A stretch of 64,000 nt of DNA from Eutypa lata (Eukaryota; Ascomycota; Sordariomycetes; Xylariales; Diatrypaceae): NCBI GenBank assembly GCA_022661535.1, contig JAKULF010000001.1:2046001-2110000 (forward strand), in the 5' to 3' direction. Shown here piece by piece: positions 9,841 through 22,161 of this stretch. How positions within the stretch are numbered: position 1 is the stretch's first letter; the number at the start of each line of letters is the position of its first letter. Below the pieces are notes generated by a model, which saw nothing but the letters and a program-made list of their open reading frames with translations, was not told where the DNA came from and made no database searches. Position numbers and translations under genes: made by a program.

Positions 9841-10680
9841 TTACGGTCGTCCCTCAGGCCAGAAGGTTCCAAAGCGACCATTCTGAGAGGAGATGACAGG
9901 GTTTCCATGGTAGTCATCAACATAAACGTAATCAATGCCGACCTGGGAAATGTACCAGTCTCGAGAGTAGGTGTTCATGCTACCGTCCCAATTCTCACTA
10001 GCGGCAAGGACCCAGACTCCAGACTCCTTGGGCGCATAGGCCTCGATAGGGGCACCATCCATGATCCACTGCGTGAACCCCTTCCACCCGCCGGAGCCAT
10101 CCAGCGACCACATGAGGGCGGCGCCGTCGCAGCCGCGGATCAGCGAGACGTCGCCCCACATGACGCCGTAGATGTCGATGGAGAACTCGAACCACGTGGC
10201 GAGGGTCTGGGGCGTGCCCTTGAGGTTCCAGGCGTCGACGCCGCGCGTGATGCGGCCCTCGAAGCCGTCGGGCACCGCCACGAACTGCGTCGCCTTGGAC
10301 GCGATCCAGACGTACTTGTACGGCACGGCGTCGCAGTTGTTGTGGTAGATGTAGAACCCGCGCCAGTCCGGCCCGTCGTTCGTGACCTGGATCCCGCGCT
10401 GCCCGTTGTCCGCGTCCCCCCACGTGAAGGTCGCTTGCGCCGAGCAGTCCCATCGCTTCGCCAGTGTCGCTGCTGTGGTGCCGTTGTTCACGCTGTCCGC
10501 GTGCGGCATCGCGTCGGCGGGGTAGCTCTTGAATGTCGATGGGTCCACTGACATGATCTTCGTGATGTCGGGCATGGTGCTGTTCTGCGTGGCGGCCGCT
10601 GGGGGCTCGCCGTGCGAGGATGGCAGAGCGCTAGCTGCGGCTAGGAGGCCGGTGAAGGCAAGGAGTGGCTTGAACATCAT
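9841..10680 (-). CDS. Secreted protein of unknown function
   Basis: Single exon, 279 residues, ATG at 10680 (a second Met follows). It begins with a signal peptide: a short MMFK basic end, a hydrophobic core LLAFTGLLAAASA, and likely cleavage around SALP. A low-complexity propeptide-like stretch of about 50 residues ending in LAKR, a possible Kex2 site, precedes a Trp-, Asp- and Gly-rich globular region with WGDVSLIRGCDGAALMWS and YVDDYHGNPVISSQNGRFG. Four cysteines in the mature part could form disulphides. I recall similar fungal secreted proteins carrying the unverified automatic label 'dnase1 protein', but I see no nuclease motif and assign no function. It could be a cell-wall or effector-like protein. 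Coding GC is high, unlike its flanks. Confidence 0.8.
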   Translation of the reverse strand: MMFKPLLAFTGLLAAASALPSSHGEPPAAATQNSTMPDITKIMSVDPSTFKSYPADAMPHADSVNNGTTAATLAKRWDCSAQATFTWGDADNGQRGIQVTNDGPDWRGFYIYHNNCDAVPYKYVWIASKATQFVAVPDGFEGRITRGVDAWNLKGTPQTLATWFEFSIDIYGVMWGDVSLIRGCDGAALMWSLDGSGGWKGFTQWIMDGAPIEAYAPKESGVWVLAASENWDGSMNTYSRDWYISQVGIDYVYVDDYHGNPVISSQNGRFGTFWPEGRP

Positions 10681-12882
10681 TGTTCTGAGATGGGTTGCTC
10701 GATGAGCTAGTGAGTAGCAAATTGCTTGTTAAGGAATGTTGTTATGATAGTTGTGAGGGAGTGAGTGAATGTCCCCTGTCTGGGAAATGTGTCCAAGATT
10801 CTGGGCGTACCGAAAGAGAGAACAGAACGTCGATCACGGAGTAAGTCGTAGCTTTTATAGGAGTGCGCCATGCTGAGAGGCGCTTCGGAGAGGTGGTTGC
10901 TTCGCCTCACTTCACCTGAATTTCACCGGACTACCGAATGTGTGAATCGCGATAGGCGAATGCGATACCAGTTCTCGACTTCGGACCGCCTCTCTACCTC
11001 CTGCCGTTTCTGTACAGCTCCGTCATAAGTCACGGGTGATAGAGATCCCGTAGGAAAGGATGAGTTATTCCCACATACCCATGAATTATACTGCCGCAAG
11101 ATATGCTTGTCTGCTTAACCGTGATATTTGATGTTGCCATCTATGATGTTGCCATCTATGAGGCCGTACATGATAGAATCTTGGCATCAAAAATCCTCAA
11201 ATTTACCTCTGAATTCCTATCTATTGTGAGACATTTGGTGCTTAATCCCGAGCTGAGAATATTGTTAGTGCTGATGAAAAAGCCACAACGAATTAATTTC
11301 CTACAGTTATTCTCGTACCTGACATGGTATGTCAGCCACGCTGACTACCTGGCTACCTATCGCACGCAGCCGAATCGACAGGGATCCCCTCGTTATTAGC
11401 GCTGAAACGGCCACGCGAGGTCGATTACTAGCAGCGGAAATCCGGCCCCATCCGAGGGCTGAGGTCTAGATCGCGCATTGCCCAGGATGTCGATCCGGCT
11501 GAGAGCCTGAGTCTCGCGAAACCTTGATTCAGCTCGTCGGCCCCCCTGAGGAATCGCAATCCAGATTTGGTCGAAAAACCTGACCCTTTCAGTTCAACCT
11601 GCCCTATAGGGCTAACAGGCACCTTTTAACCCCTTACTACGAGCCCCACAAATTGACTAGCTGGGGAATGGTGTAGTAATATAAGACCGCACGCATGCCT
11701 TGCTAGAGACAGCTCTAGATTGACATAGAGGATTTTGACGCATAAGTGAAGATGTATAGCCTGGAAATAACGCTAGAAATGAAGGATTCAATGTTTTTCT
11801 ATGAAGCTAAATGGGGGCGTGAAAAAGTCCGAGGTATAGTGGTATGTAGTACGACGGATATGGGACGACTGGTAGCTAAATATGGTTACAGCTATAGATA
11901 TATTACACGTTGATAGGCTAACTATGATATTCACAGCTAGATCTAGAGTTGCGCATTTTCAGGGGACGCGATAGATGAAAAGGGGAGTTCATGAACGGTC
12001 CTGGCTTGATTCGGCCGAGTTACCACCAGATATGTCTGCTGACATATTCAATCCGTCCCTAGACTAACATTAGTTTCTTAATCCCCCTAAGGTGGGCTGA
12101 GTGTTAAAATAACTTGCATACTTCCTCACGCCGAACATTCCGCGAAGGCTCGAGATGTCGAACGTTATATTCCTTCCACGACCCTAGTGACCTACTGATA
12201 TATGATAGAGACCTATATAACCTCATTGCAGACGAATGATGGGGATTTCTACGGAGAGACCAGGGCTATCGTAAGTCCAGAACGAAATTTCAATATGGAT
12301 AATTTATAGTTGCTTCCGCTCGCATAACTTATATGTTTCTGGTTTGGCACGGCGACCTATGATGCTTTAAATAGCTACAGACTATACAAGGCATATGAGC
12401 TGCCAATTAGGCGGAAATCAAACAGCTTCCCGATGCTGTTTTACTTTATAAACTTGGGTATGGTGTCTTGACAGGAAATCAATATCGGAATTATTTTTCT
12501 AAGGCTAAAATTTGACCAAAAGCTGAAGGTCGGAGATTGAGGTTCGTGAATGAAATGTCTTCTCTTTATTTCCAGGAGTCGCAGGTTTATTATATAAACC
12601 TCCCAACCTCCTACCTCTACTTTTCTTCAATATTACTTCAGTAGGAATAGCGCCATGTAAGTATAATGCACCAAGTGGTTATGCGATATGCGGAGTGCCT
12701 GACTAATATATTTCCGCTATGGTGGACCTGGAGGTGCTGGAGCTACCGGTAGGTAACCCCTCACTTAGCTACAATTGAGTGTGCCACTCGATGCCAAATT
12801 CGGATATAGTCTCAACTTGCAACTCAATCTTCTGCTTACCTAGGTCATTATAGTAGCTGTGCATATACGTAAGGCAGCGGCA
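10681..12882. other. Long intergenic region between divergent genes
   Basis: 2.2 kb serving as upstream sequence for the minus-strand secreted protein and the plus-strand Zn2Cys6 factor. It has a short direct repeat at 11132-11162 (two copies of a 15-mer GATGTTGCCATCTAT). A promoter-like stretch lies at 12585-12645 (TATATAAA, then C/T-rich sequence), and a donor-like GTAAGT follows at 12658, which could mean the TF transcript has a 5' UTR intron. No convincing coding frame was found. Confidence 0.5.
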
Positions 12883-14898
12883 ATGTCCGGCACTCAGCTT
12901 ATAGCCGTCAAAGGCCCAACAGCCCGTAGAAAAGGTGAGTTTCTATTGATGCCTATGGTTGGCCGGACTCTCCATCTCTTCTTCAGCTATGTCGTCCCCC
13001 TCATGCAGCACGGCCTAGGTGTGTTGACATGGCTATGACTACTACCAGATCCAGCTTGTGGAACATGTCGACAGAAATGTCGCAAATGCGACCGTACACG
13101 CCCGATATGTAACAGATGCGTTCAGAAAGGACTGCATTGCGAGGGGTATCCCCCCAGATACCAGTTCTTAGATTCAGTTCCTTCAGGGGGGACAAATAAG
13201 ACTCCGGTGGCATTAAGTCATGCTCTGCGTAGTACCATAATACCATTACCGGAGATTGTCCCTGAATCAATCGGAGAATCGGGAAATGGATCTCCTATTT
13301 CATCAGGCCCCCTCCCCTCCATGTCGCCGGAGCGGCTGACGCCCTTTCCTACAAGCTTTTCCTTACCTTCCCTAGCCCATCCAACGGTGGAATATGTACC
13401 TTCAGACTCTCCGGATTCCAATGACGATACATATACTCAGGAATCTCTGCTGTGCCACTGTAAGCCCAATCTGGTAGCTATCCCCTGGCAATTCTGACAA
13501 TACTTCTAGTTAGAGAGAAAACAAGTTTGGCATTGAGTATTGCTGTAGATGGGACATTAAACCCCTTCCACGAGTATTTAATACCTCTGTCTAGTAATAA
13601 TGAAGGTGTTCTCCATGCCCTCTTAGGCTTGACAGCTTGCCACATGCGCTGCTCAGGTATAGGGGACGGCCAGCATCTTTTAGCCTTAGCCCTTCAGCAC
13701 AGAGCTGCTGCGTTGCAGTCTCTCAGTTCACTTCTTCTCAAAGAGAGTCATGCTGGACTAACTCGAGATGAAGAGGAGTTTGTGCTAGCAATGGTTTTAC
13801 TATTGGTGCTCCACGATGTGAGGCGAACATACATACATATATCTCTCGTCTTGGAAAGCCCTGCTCACACAGAACTAGATTTGCGAATCCGGAATATCCA
13901 GCCATGGCGCTCACTTAACAGGGGTGTCGTTCCTATGTGGTAGACTAGCATGCCCATCGGATGTGGCCAAACGGTCAAAAGCCAGCATGTTCTTCATGGC
14001 AGCCCTGGCCTGGTATGTTGCTCAGTCATGATATGAACATCGCTAATTAGAGTCCAGGCTAGACATGTTAAGAGGATTTAGCGGTGCCGAGAAGCTAGCA
14101 TATCCTGATGAAGTACGTGAATGTATCCTTGAGCACGGAAGCCTTAGTTTGCATACCTTAGTTGGCTGCCCACCAAGCATATTCTACCGCATCGGTCGTG
14201 TCCTAGAGTCTGCAAAGGACTATCTATCCGGAAAACTCGATCTAGACTCCTTTAAAGTGATTCTGTGCGAGGCGGAGAAAGTCTTTCGCCGATGGGACCC
14301 TGACCAAGCTGTTTACCCTACGCAGGACCCGGAATGGAAGCAGCTGGCCGAAGCCTACCGACAAGCTTGTATCCTTAGAATACTGAGGTTTCCAGACGCC
14401 TTTGCTATACCATGCGACGACGAGCGCATCAAAACTCCCGTGTCAATTATACTCGACATATGCGCCCAGATGCCACGAGATTCAGTTTTCTACAAGCGAT
14501 TGCTGTTGCCCTTGTTCATGGCTGGGGCCGATGCGTCGTCGGCACATCAGATGCATTATGTCAGCCTGTGTATCGAAGATATCAAGCGATCCACAGGATA
14601 CCGACATCAAGTCGTGACGGACCTTTTAGAAAGTGTCTGGGAAGAGCGCCGACTCAACACTCGTGGTTGGGTCAATGTCCCATGGATGGAATTTGTAAGA
14701 ACTCACGAGACCATCGTATACTTCCAATTACTAACAGACACATTCATAAGACTTGCTCCGCGTTTCTTCAGACACAACGTAAGTCATTCATTCCAAACTA
14801 GAAGTCGTCCTTTGATGTTCCTACTATAGGACATATGCTCCTACCCCTGGATGGCCCCCCTATCTAGACATGTCTCCAGGCCTCTTTATAGTCACTAA
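12883..14898 (+). CDS. Zn2Cys6 transcription factor with fungal-specific TF domain
   Basis: Six exons, 12883-12934, 13049-13459, 13510-13817, 13879-14012, 14058-14778 and 14830-14898; the sum encodes 564 residues with all phases matching. The N-terminal binuclear zinc cluster is C21-x2-C24-x6-C31-x6-C38-x2-C41-x6-C48 (CGTCRQKCRKCDRTRP), with an extra Cys at 28. A Ser/Pro-rich linker follows, then a Fungal_trans_2-type regulatory region with SNNEGVLHALLGLTACHMR and SHGAHLTGVSFLCGRLAC. Splicing restores RRKDPACGTC, LLCHFREKTSLALS and LAWLDMLRGFSG. Such proteins are nuclear, DNA-binding activators or repressors. The short last exon and the exact stop are the least certain parts. The target is unknown; an acetyltransferase gene follows on the same strand. 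Confidence 0.85.
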
Positions 14899-15279
14899 TC
14901 CACGTCGGCACAGATGCATATCTTTTCTTTTAAGTAGACGCCAATCAGTTACCTATCGCAATCCAATTGGCTGTAAATATTTGCTACTCTACCTAACTAG
15001 TTCGCAATACATATGCGTTAGAGTTGCATTGCATCATCTGAGAAGTCAGAAGTTAATCGGAACTATATATGGGGCATGGAGTTGGGAGTATTTCTATATA
15101 AGGAATAGTACCAAAATGTACCGCCGGCTCGGACCGGGCGATCGATCTCGATAGAATCGCTCAACCAATTCGTATTCTCCGGACGGTGCCATATAAGACG
15201 GGTGGTCCAATGAAGTAATCGTAGGTTGGAAACTTCGAATGTTAACTTTCGCCCTCTTACTTGAGGACCATTGCGCATC
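14899..15279. other. Intergenic region
   Basis: 381 bp between the Zn2Cys6 factor and the acetyltransferase; nothing further was recognised. Confidence 0.5.
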
Positions 15280-16220
15280 ATGGCCGCCACACAGACGTCT
15301 CCCGAAGAACTAGAAAAGGCTTCCAAGCTTGCCTTCGTACCACGATGTGATGAGTACAATAAAATGATATCAGGCATGCTGTAAGATTATAACCCAAAAT
15401 CTGGAAGAACAACACAAATTTTTTAAAAAGATTAAGGAGTTACTTATTGAATACCCTCAACATTTACAGCTACGACTCCTTCGTGCCAGAACTAGAAGCA
15501 GCGCGCTTCAAAGCCCGAGCGTGGTGCCACGACTACAACACTGGGTTTCCTAGCAGCGGCGGCGGAAGCGATAACAGTAGCCAGGAGCCCAACTTTCGCA
15601 CCCTGACGGAGTCGCGCGCGCGCATGCTTCGTGAGTGCCTCGGCCACGTCGGCGACGACGAGGTGCTCATCGAGCCGCCGTTCCGCGTCGACTACGGCTG
15701 CAACATACGCATCGGGAAGCGGTTCTACGCCAACTTCAACCTGACGATCCTCGACTGCGCCCTGGTCACCATCGGCGACCGCGTCATGTTCGGGCCTAAT
15801 ATATCCATCTTGTCCGCTACGCACGAGACGGACGGTAAGTAATTTTCGGAGGCATTTTCCCCCGGTTGTGATTTGCTTTAGTTCTTCAAGTTACTAAAAG
15901 GGGAATTTTCGAGAGGAATATCTTCCGAATAACTCCCCTATTTCGCTAAAATATCGATAAAGAAGTAATTACTGACTCTAGATGTTGCAGTGCGCAGCCG
16001 CCGGCAGAACATCGAGTACGCGCGGCCCATCACCATCGGAGACGATTGCTGGATCGGTGGGCATGTTGTCATTTTACCTGGGGTTACCATTGGGCAGGGC
16101 TGCACTATCGGTGCTAGCGCTGTGGTCACGAAGAATATCCCGGCGTGGAGCGTCGCTATGGGAATTCCTGCTAAAGTCGTCAAGAAGGTGGAACCGGTGG
16201 AGAGCTCTGGGGATGAGTAA
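15280..16220 (+). CDS. Maltose/galactoside-type O-acetyltransferase (hexapeptide repeat)
   Basis: Three exons, 15280-15380, 15470-15834 and 15982-16220, with introns of 89 and 147 nt; 234 residues. The N-terminus ([20 protein letters not shown], then [12 protein letters not shown]) is the Mac domain found in maltose and galactoside acetyltransferases. A left-handed beta-helix follows, built from hexapeptide turns such as [30 protein letters not shown] and [10 protein letters not shown], and ending with [21 protein letters not shown]. The active-site His is in [11 protein letters not shown]. The enzyme would transfer acetyl from acetyl-CoA to a sugar hydroxyl in the cytosol. An insert of Gly/Ser ([10 protein letters not shown]) after the Mac domain is unusual and probably a loop. 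The physiological substrate is not readable. Confidence 0.9.
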
Positions 16221-16744
16221 CTAGATGGAGACACAAGCGGGAATACAAAGAATGTGACAGAAAGTCTACCATGCTTTGATGACGTGATATCATGAGGCGT
16301 GTAGTCGACACAATGAGAGTGCAAGACAAAGCCTGACACACTGCCCCTTTCTATTACTTAGAATGGAACGTAGCGCGCTGACTCAATATTTTACTTGCTC
16401 TTTGTAATGACTACATTGAATTGTTCATTTGTCACCCCCAATAACCACCAAAGACTGAAGTTCCGAAAACTTTAAGATTTAATGATAAACAATGTGAAAC
16501 GATTCTGCCCAGTTGTAAGACAAGAATAAACAGCATCAAAAAGACAGTTTGGTTACTCACAACAAGCACAAAAGCCCATGCCATGTAGTATGACAGGATA
16601 CCAGTATTTACCAGATTATGAATCTATAAGAAGGCCAAATACCCAACCCTACTCCTGCCTCTAACATAAGCTCGTAAAACCTACCAAGCTCTCTTTTATT
16701 GTGAATTATATTTCAGATAACTTGGAAATCACCAAAACGCAAAC
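16221..16744. other. Intergenic region
   Basis: 524 bp, mostly A/T-leaning, with no recognisable gene. Confidence 0.5.
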
Positions 16745-17032
16745 ATGGCCCAAAAAGGAACAACGCAAGGAGGGAAGTCTGGAACGAACCCTCTGCAGTC
16801 CCACCAAGCCAAAATCCGAAGCTACCGCTGCGAGGTGCGGCGGAACTGGCACCAAGCATGGCTTGATTTGAAGAAGGACCCCTCTCACTACGTTGATGAC
16901 CTGTCACCAACCTTACCCCCTTGCGATTGCTGCGAGCATCGATATCATGAGTTTTATGGTGGTGATGATTGTGGTCATTGCACGGGTAAGTTGCATTGCA
17001 TCGCGTGTCCTGATAAGAAACTCTTCAAGTAA
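16745..17032 (+). CDS. Small Cys-rich hypothetical protein
   Basis: Single-exon ORF of 95 residues from an ATG with a purine at -3 (AACATGG). The N-terminal half is basic (KSGTNPLQSHQAKIRSYR); the C-terminal half has CDCC, then CGHC and CIAC, with nearby His, which could bind one or two zinc ions. There is no signal peptide. I do not recognise the family. Codon use looks like a real gene and the frame is isolated in otherwise stop-rich DNA, but a chance ORF is not excluded. Confidence 0.4.
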   Translation: MAQKGTTQGGKSGTNPLQSHQAKIRSYRCEVRRNWHQAWLDLKKDPSHYVDDLSPTLPPCDCCEHRYHEFYGGDDCGHCTGKLHCIACPDKKLFK

Positions 17033-17920
17033 ACCCAGGAGTTCGATGGAAGGTATAGTGTAAGGTTTAGATACCCCCTCTAGATTATAATTACCATTCT
17101 TTGTAAACCCGAACTATTGACCATCTCAGTATCCTCTTAGGCATAAATGATGTTCTTTATTTACTTTTGGTTCCATACCTAGTAACCTACATATCCTAGC
17201 CAGAATTTTCGCGAATATCGTGTTACGTAATTTAGAATGTTAGCCAGATTTATATGCTGCTCATATGATAAAGCTCAAGGTAGCATCAAGAGTTTCATCG
17301 TAATGCTTACCGTAAAACTTGAGGCCGTGTTTCTTGGCATCTTATATTATTAATGATGAAGTTGTGTAGTGTGGAATTTCAGTAGTACGTATAACAGATA
17401 GCCATAAATGCCATATTGGAGTCCTTTGTTAAAATGTTATTTATTCTTAAAAAAATAAAATTGTTATCACGACGCCGGGATAGCACGATGCTTAGAGGAA
17501 CTTCGGAGATAAGGAGCATGCACGTCATTGAAAGACAGGGGTAACTAATCTTATAGCCGAAAGGCTAAAGCCGATAAAACCGGAAATGTCTCGTCGATCA
17601 CACGATAGCAAAGTTACACAGGGCGAAAGCACTATCGCAAGTCACTGGCAACTTCCGATTTTTCAAGTCATATATCTCACTAGCTAGATCTCTGGGCAAT
17701 GTACCTGTTTGATAAAGTAAGTACCATAAAGCTATTGTCAATTAAGGTTAGATTGCTTCAAACGGTATCTGGACGGTGAGATGGATCCCTGTCTAGTCTT
17801 CTCTTTAAGTGTCTACTAAATAAGGCCTGGTCCGGCATTGGTATCACCTTCTAAACCCAATCTTGCTCCAAAACATGTCATTGAACCTCCATCCAGAATA
17901 ATCACCTTCAGAACGCAGAA
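17033..17920. other. Intergenic region / promoter of GMC gene
   Basis: 888 bp, A/T-leaning, without a coding frame or clear repeat. Confidence 0.5.
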
Positions 17921-19800
17921 ATGATTTATGATTTCATTATTGTGGGTGGAGGAACAGCAGGGTTGACTGTGGCCTCACGCCTCAGCGAGAACAACAAGGT
18001 CCAAGTTCTGGTCATCGAAGCTGGACATGATAACAGTAACGACCCCTTAGTACTAACGCCTGGCCGGATGAGTGAGCAATGGGGACAGCCTGAATACGAT
18101 TGGAACTTTACGTCCACCCCTCAGGTAAGCTCCCTGACTTCCCAGATGACTCTTCGCAATTCTACGTAAGTTAACATTCCTAGCCATTGCTCAACAATCG
18201 GCGCATATCCCAACCTCGAGGACGTCAGCTCGGGGGCACTTCTGCTCTGAATTTCACGATGCTTCTTTATCCCACGCGCGCCAGCATTGACGCCTGGGGC
18301 GAGCTCGGCAATCCCGGCTGGTCCTTCAACTCGCTCAAGCCGTACTTTGACAAGTCGACCACTTTTCATCCCCCAGGCCAGGCTGCGAAGGAAATCACTG
18401 GCTTAGGACAGTATCATGAAGACGGTAACGGGGGACATGGTCCCCTTCAAGCCTCGTTTGGCGATAGTCACACCGCTTCCTTGGATGGAGCTTGGATGGA
18501 GACATTCTCAGGCCTCGGATTGAAAATGACGGCTGATCCACGCACCGGAAGAGGACTTGGAGCCTTTCAAACTCTAGATAGTATCGACCCGAGTACTAAA
18601 ACGCGAAGCTGGTCTGCTAGTGCATATTTTGGTCCTGAGGTCCGGGCTAGACCAAATGTGACCCTGCTTTCCGACACAACGGTGAAGCGCATTGTTACTG
18701 ATGGGACTGAGGAAGATGTGGTAGCGAGGGGGGTGGTAGTTCAAACAGAGGATGGCGAGAAAACGATATTCGCCCGGCATGAGGTCATCCTTGCTGCGGG
18801 AGCCCTGCAGTCGCCTCAGATCTTAGAGCTTTCTGGGATCGGGGGACGCGCTCTGCTTGAGACGCATGGGATTCCCGTGGTTATTGATAATCCCAACGTC
18901 GGGGAACATTTACAGGATCACGCCATGGTTTGCCAATCCTTCGAGGCTAGCGACGGAATTGCGTCGGGCGACGTCGCTCGAGACCCGGATGTGGTCAATG
19001 CATACGCTAAACGTTACCGCAACTCTCAAGATGGACCATTGGGAAATAGCGCCATACACAGTGTTGCATATGCCCCTTTAGCGGATAATTCAGGGCCTAT
19101 ATCGACGCAAGCCAGGGAAGACATATTGAGTAGCTACTTTTCCAACTCAGTCTCAAGCCCTACAACTCCGGTCGAGAAACAGCTCACGCGGATCCGGTCC
19201 ATCCTTGAAGACCCCCAGGAGCCAGTCGTGGAGTACATGCTCTACCCTGCCCAGCTATCCATGCCAGACGAACCGAAATCATTCGTCGAAATGCTCAACC
19301 CGGTTCTACCGGAGAATTACATCTCGGTGCTCACGATCCTCAACCACCCCTTCTCGCGGGGCTCGGTGCACATAGCCTCTCCATCCGTGAGCGATAAGCC
19401 GATTTGGGACCCGAAGTACATGTCGCACCCCCTGGACCTCGAGCTCCTAGCCCGGAACGTGCAGTTCGTCGAGAAGATCATAGGCACGGGACCGTTTCAA
19501 TCCGCCGTCAGACCCGGCGGGAAGCGCATCCCGGATATCGTCGGCGACACGCTCGAAAAGGCGAAGGAGATCGTGCGACAGCGCCAGCTCTCGGTGTTCC
19601 ACCTAGCTGGGAGCTGCGCGATGCTGCCTAGGGAAGACGGCGGTGTCGTCAACGAGCGTCTGGTTGTCCACGGGACGAGGAATATTCGCGTGGTTGATGC
19701 GAGCGTCTTCCCTCTTGAGCCTGTTGGCAATATCCAAGCTACCGTATATGCAGTCGCGGAGAAGGCAGCGGATTTGATCAAGGAGGATCGGCCGAGATGA
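17921..19800 (+). CDS. GMC-family FAD-dependent oxidoreductase
   Basis: Two exons, 17921-18124 and 18184-19800, with a 59-nt GT-AG intron; 606 residues. The N-terminal dinucleotide fold is YDFIIVGGGTAGLTVASRL with the distal acidic motif VLVIEAG. GMC signature 1 is GRQLGGTSALNFTML, and signature 2 is GALQSPQILELSGIG. Near the C-terminus HLAGSCAM supplies the catalytic His (about 541), and PVGNIQATVYA supplies an Asn (about 584) as second active-site residue, the His-Asn pairing also seen in choline oxidase-like members. No signal peptide is present, so it is probably intracellular. It oxidises an alcohol with reduction of FAD; the alcohol is not identifiable. An epoxide hydrolase lies 0.9 kb downstream on the same strand. 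Confidence 0.93.
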
Positions 19801-20742
19801 TCTCATTTGTCACTAGATCAGTTGCAAGTTTTAGCATATTATGTATTATGTTGGCGAACACTATTATGATACTTTCTTTTTCCACCTTTCTTAGATAATA
19901 AGGTGCGACTTATTTATGATGCTAAGTGATAGGGAAGGTATCTTGACCCAGTTGGAATGGTGGCTGAGACATGGCCTTATCATCCGTCCCCCCCCCCAGG
20001 CCCCCTTTTTCCTTTTTTCTTTTTCCATTTTTCTTTTTGATCTCTTTTTCTTTTTCTCGGAAGTTTGGCTAATAATGTCCTCTTCAAGATGTCTGACACA
20101 ACATAGTGAAGCGATATTATTCACATACAAACGACAGGCAGCCATAAGATGTAGGTACTTTATCGCCTCGGATCCAAAGTAATAATAATAACCAATGGTG
20201 TGTAAGCGAACCAACCCCCTCACTCGGTTCCCTCTAGAAATTTAAAGGATTTAATAATAGTTAAAGGTTGTTCTTCGAAATGCCTGTTTGGCTTAATGCC
20301 TCTAACAAACGACCATGCACTCTTATCTCTATAGTATTCAAGAGTTATGAATAAAAAGGAATGAATTTGCTGACACAAAGGTTAAGCCAGCCCTATCAAA
20401 AAATAACAAACCCAGGCATGATTATCCAGTAAAATGGTTGGCAGCTTTATGGGTATAATGGGGCAACCATGTTTGCATAAAGAGACGGCAGTGCTGCCTG
20501 GAAGTCAGCAATTCCGAAGCTGATCATCCGAAACAGGTAGTTACATTTGCTTGGCATAAGACCGAACACCCCGCGGATGCCCTCATAAGGCTCGATTATC
20601 ATCGCATTCAACATATAAATGAACGTAAAGCCCGGCGGTATTTTTATTCCTAGAATTAAACGTATATAGTGACCTTCGCTTATTTATTCCCATCCCATAA
20701 CATAAAAGAGTGTTTCACTTTCCCATTCAATAGTGTCTAACA
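19801..20742. other. Intergenic region with polypyrimidine tract
   Basis: 942 bp. At 19987-20058 there is a strand-biased pyrimidine run (C-run, then CTTTTT blocks) that could adopt triplex/H-DNA. Nothing coding was recognised. Confidence 0.55.
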
Positions 20743-22093
20743 ATGTCATCCGATGGAATCAAACCCTTTCAAATTGCAATCCCAGAAACCCAGCTCTCAG
20801 ATCTACGAGATCGCCTCTCCAAGTCCCGGTTCCCAGATGAGCTTGCCGACTCGGAATGGCAGAGCGGCGCCCCTCTCGCCGACGTCCAACGGCTGGCGAA
20901 CTACTGGGCTGAAAACTTCGACTGGCGCCAAGCGGAAGCCCAGTTGAACAGGTACCCCCAGTTCACCACCGACCTCCAGGCCGAAGGCTTCGAGACGATG
21001 AGCGTGCACTTCATACACCAGCGGAGCAGCGCGAAAGACGCCATACCGCTGCTTTTCATCCACGGCTGGCCGGGTAGCTTTTACGAGGGTATCAAGCTCA
21101 TCGAGCCTCTTACCCAGGGAGAAGGCGGCGCAAACGGTGAGGGTGCACCCAAATTCCACGTCGTGGTACCCTCGATCCCGAACTTCGGCTTCTCGCAAGG
21201 CACGCGTAACCGTGGATTCTCCATCGAGCACCACGCCGAGATCCTGAACAAGCTGATGCTGCGTCTCGGTTACGACCGCTACGCGACGCAAGGAGGGGAC
21301 TGGGGATGGTTCATCTCCCGGGCTCTGTCGCTGCGGTACCCCGCGCACGCTCGCGCCCAGGTAAGAGCACCTATCTTGTCTACCTACATCATGAGACCAT
21401 TTTCATTACCCGAGAATACCTACGATTCGGCTAATCCCAAAGCAAACGTGAACATGATAACAGCACCTAAACCTCGACCACGCCGCGAAACCCACGTGGA
21501 CCAAGCACCCGCTCCTAGCATTACAGCACGCGCTGACGCCGTACACGGCGCGCGAGAAGCAGGGGCTCGCGCGCATGGCTTGGTTCGCTAACGAGGGGTC
21601 CGGGTACACCAACCTCCAGGCCACACGTCCGCAGACATTGGGATACCTACTAGCGGACAGCCCGACGGGACTGCTGGCGTGGATCTACGAGAAGCTGCAC
21701 GACTGGACGGACGGGTACCCGTGGACCGACGACGAGATCTGCACCTGGATTTCCGTGTACTGGTTCAGCACCGCGGGCCCCGCTGCCAGCACGCGTCTGT
21801 ACCATGAGTACAATCGTGCCAATACTGGGAAGCGGCCCGGGGCTGTCACGGCGGATATGCTCAAGGAGTGGAATCCCCATGTTAAGGTTGGGCTCGCTCA
21901 TTTTCCGATGGATGTCATTACTACGCCGCGTATCTGGAGTCATACGCAGGGCAAGGTCGTCTTCGAGAGGACGCACGAGAAGGGCGGACACTTCCCTGCG
22001 TGGGAACGGCCGGATGCTATTGTGGATGACTTGCGACAGATGTTTGCGAAGGGTGCAGAGGCGAGAACAGCTGTCGAGAGTGAGAAGGTCTAG
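20743..22093 (+). CDS. Microsomal-type epoxide hydrolase
   Basis: Two exons, 20743-21360 and 21464-22093, with a 103-nt GT-AG intron; 415 residues. The acceptor at 21463 is required: it gives [20 protein letters not shown] in frame, whereas an earlier AG (21442) reads out of frame. The N-terminus ([20 protein letters not shown]) is the EHN cap region of microsomal epoxide hydrolases. The alpha/beta-hydrolase core has the oxyanion motif HGWPGS (His107), the nucleophile Asp186 in GGDWGW and the catalytic His of [10 protein letters not shown] (about 382). The enzyme opens epoxides to vicinal diols and serves in detoxification or secondary metabolism. It has no obvious N-terminal anchor. A degraded transposon begins about 70 bp after the stop. 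Confidence 0.93.
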
Positions 22094-22161
22094 GAAAGGG
22101 ATAGTGGGGGATCTTTTGGTTATATAAAATGATGGTGTTTCTTTAAATATTTCTCTTTAGG

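Noticed and set aside
9805..10551. 248-codon plus-strand ORF opposite the secreted protein gene
   Set aside because: Arg/Val/Pro-rich antisense shadow of a GC-rich coding exon; the minus-strand frame has a signal peptide and coherent composition.
11103..11399. 98-codon ORF
   Set aside because: A/T-leaning frame starting with a repeated ATGATGTTGCC unit and no recognisable protein features.
21443..21591. Apparent frameshift in the epoxide hydrolase near VNMITAP
   Set aside because: Using the AG acceptor at 21463 gives [20 protein letters not shown] in frame with the rest, so no frameshift is needed.
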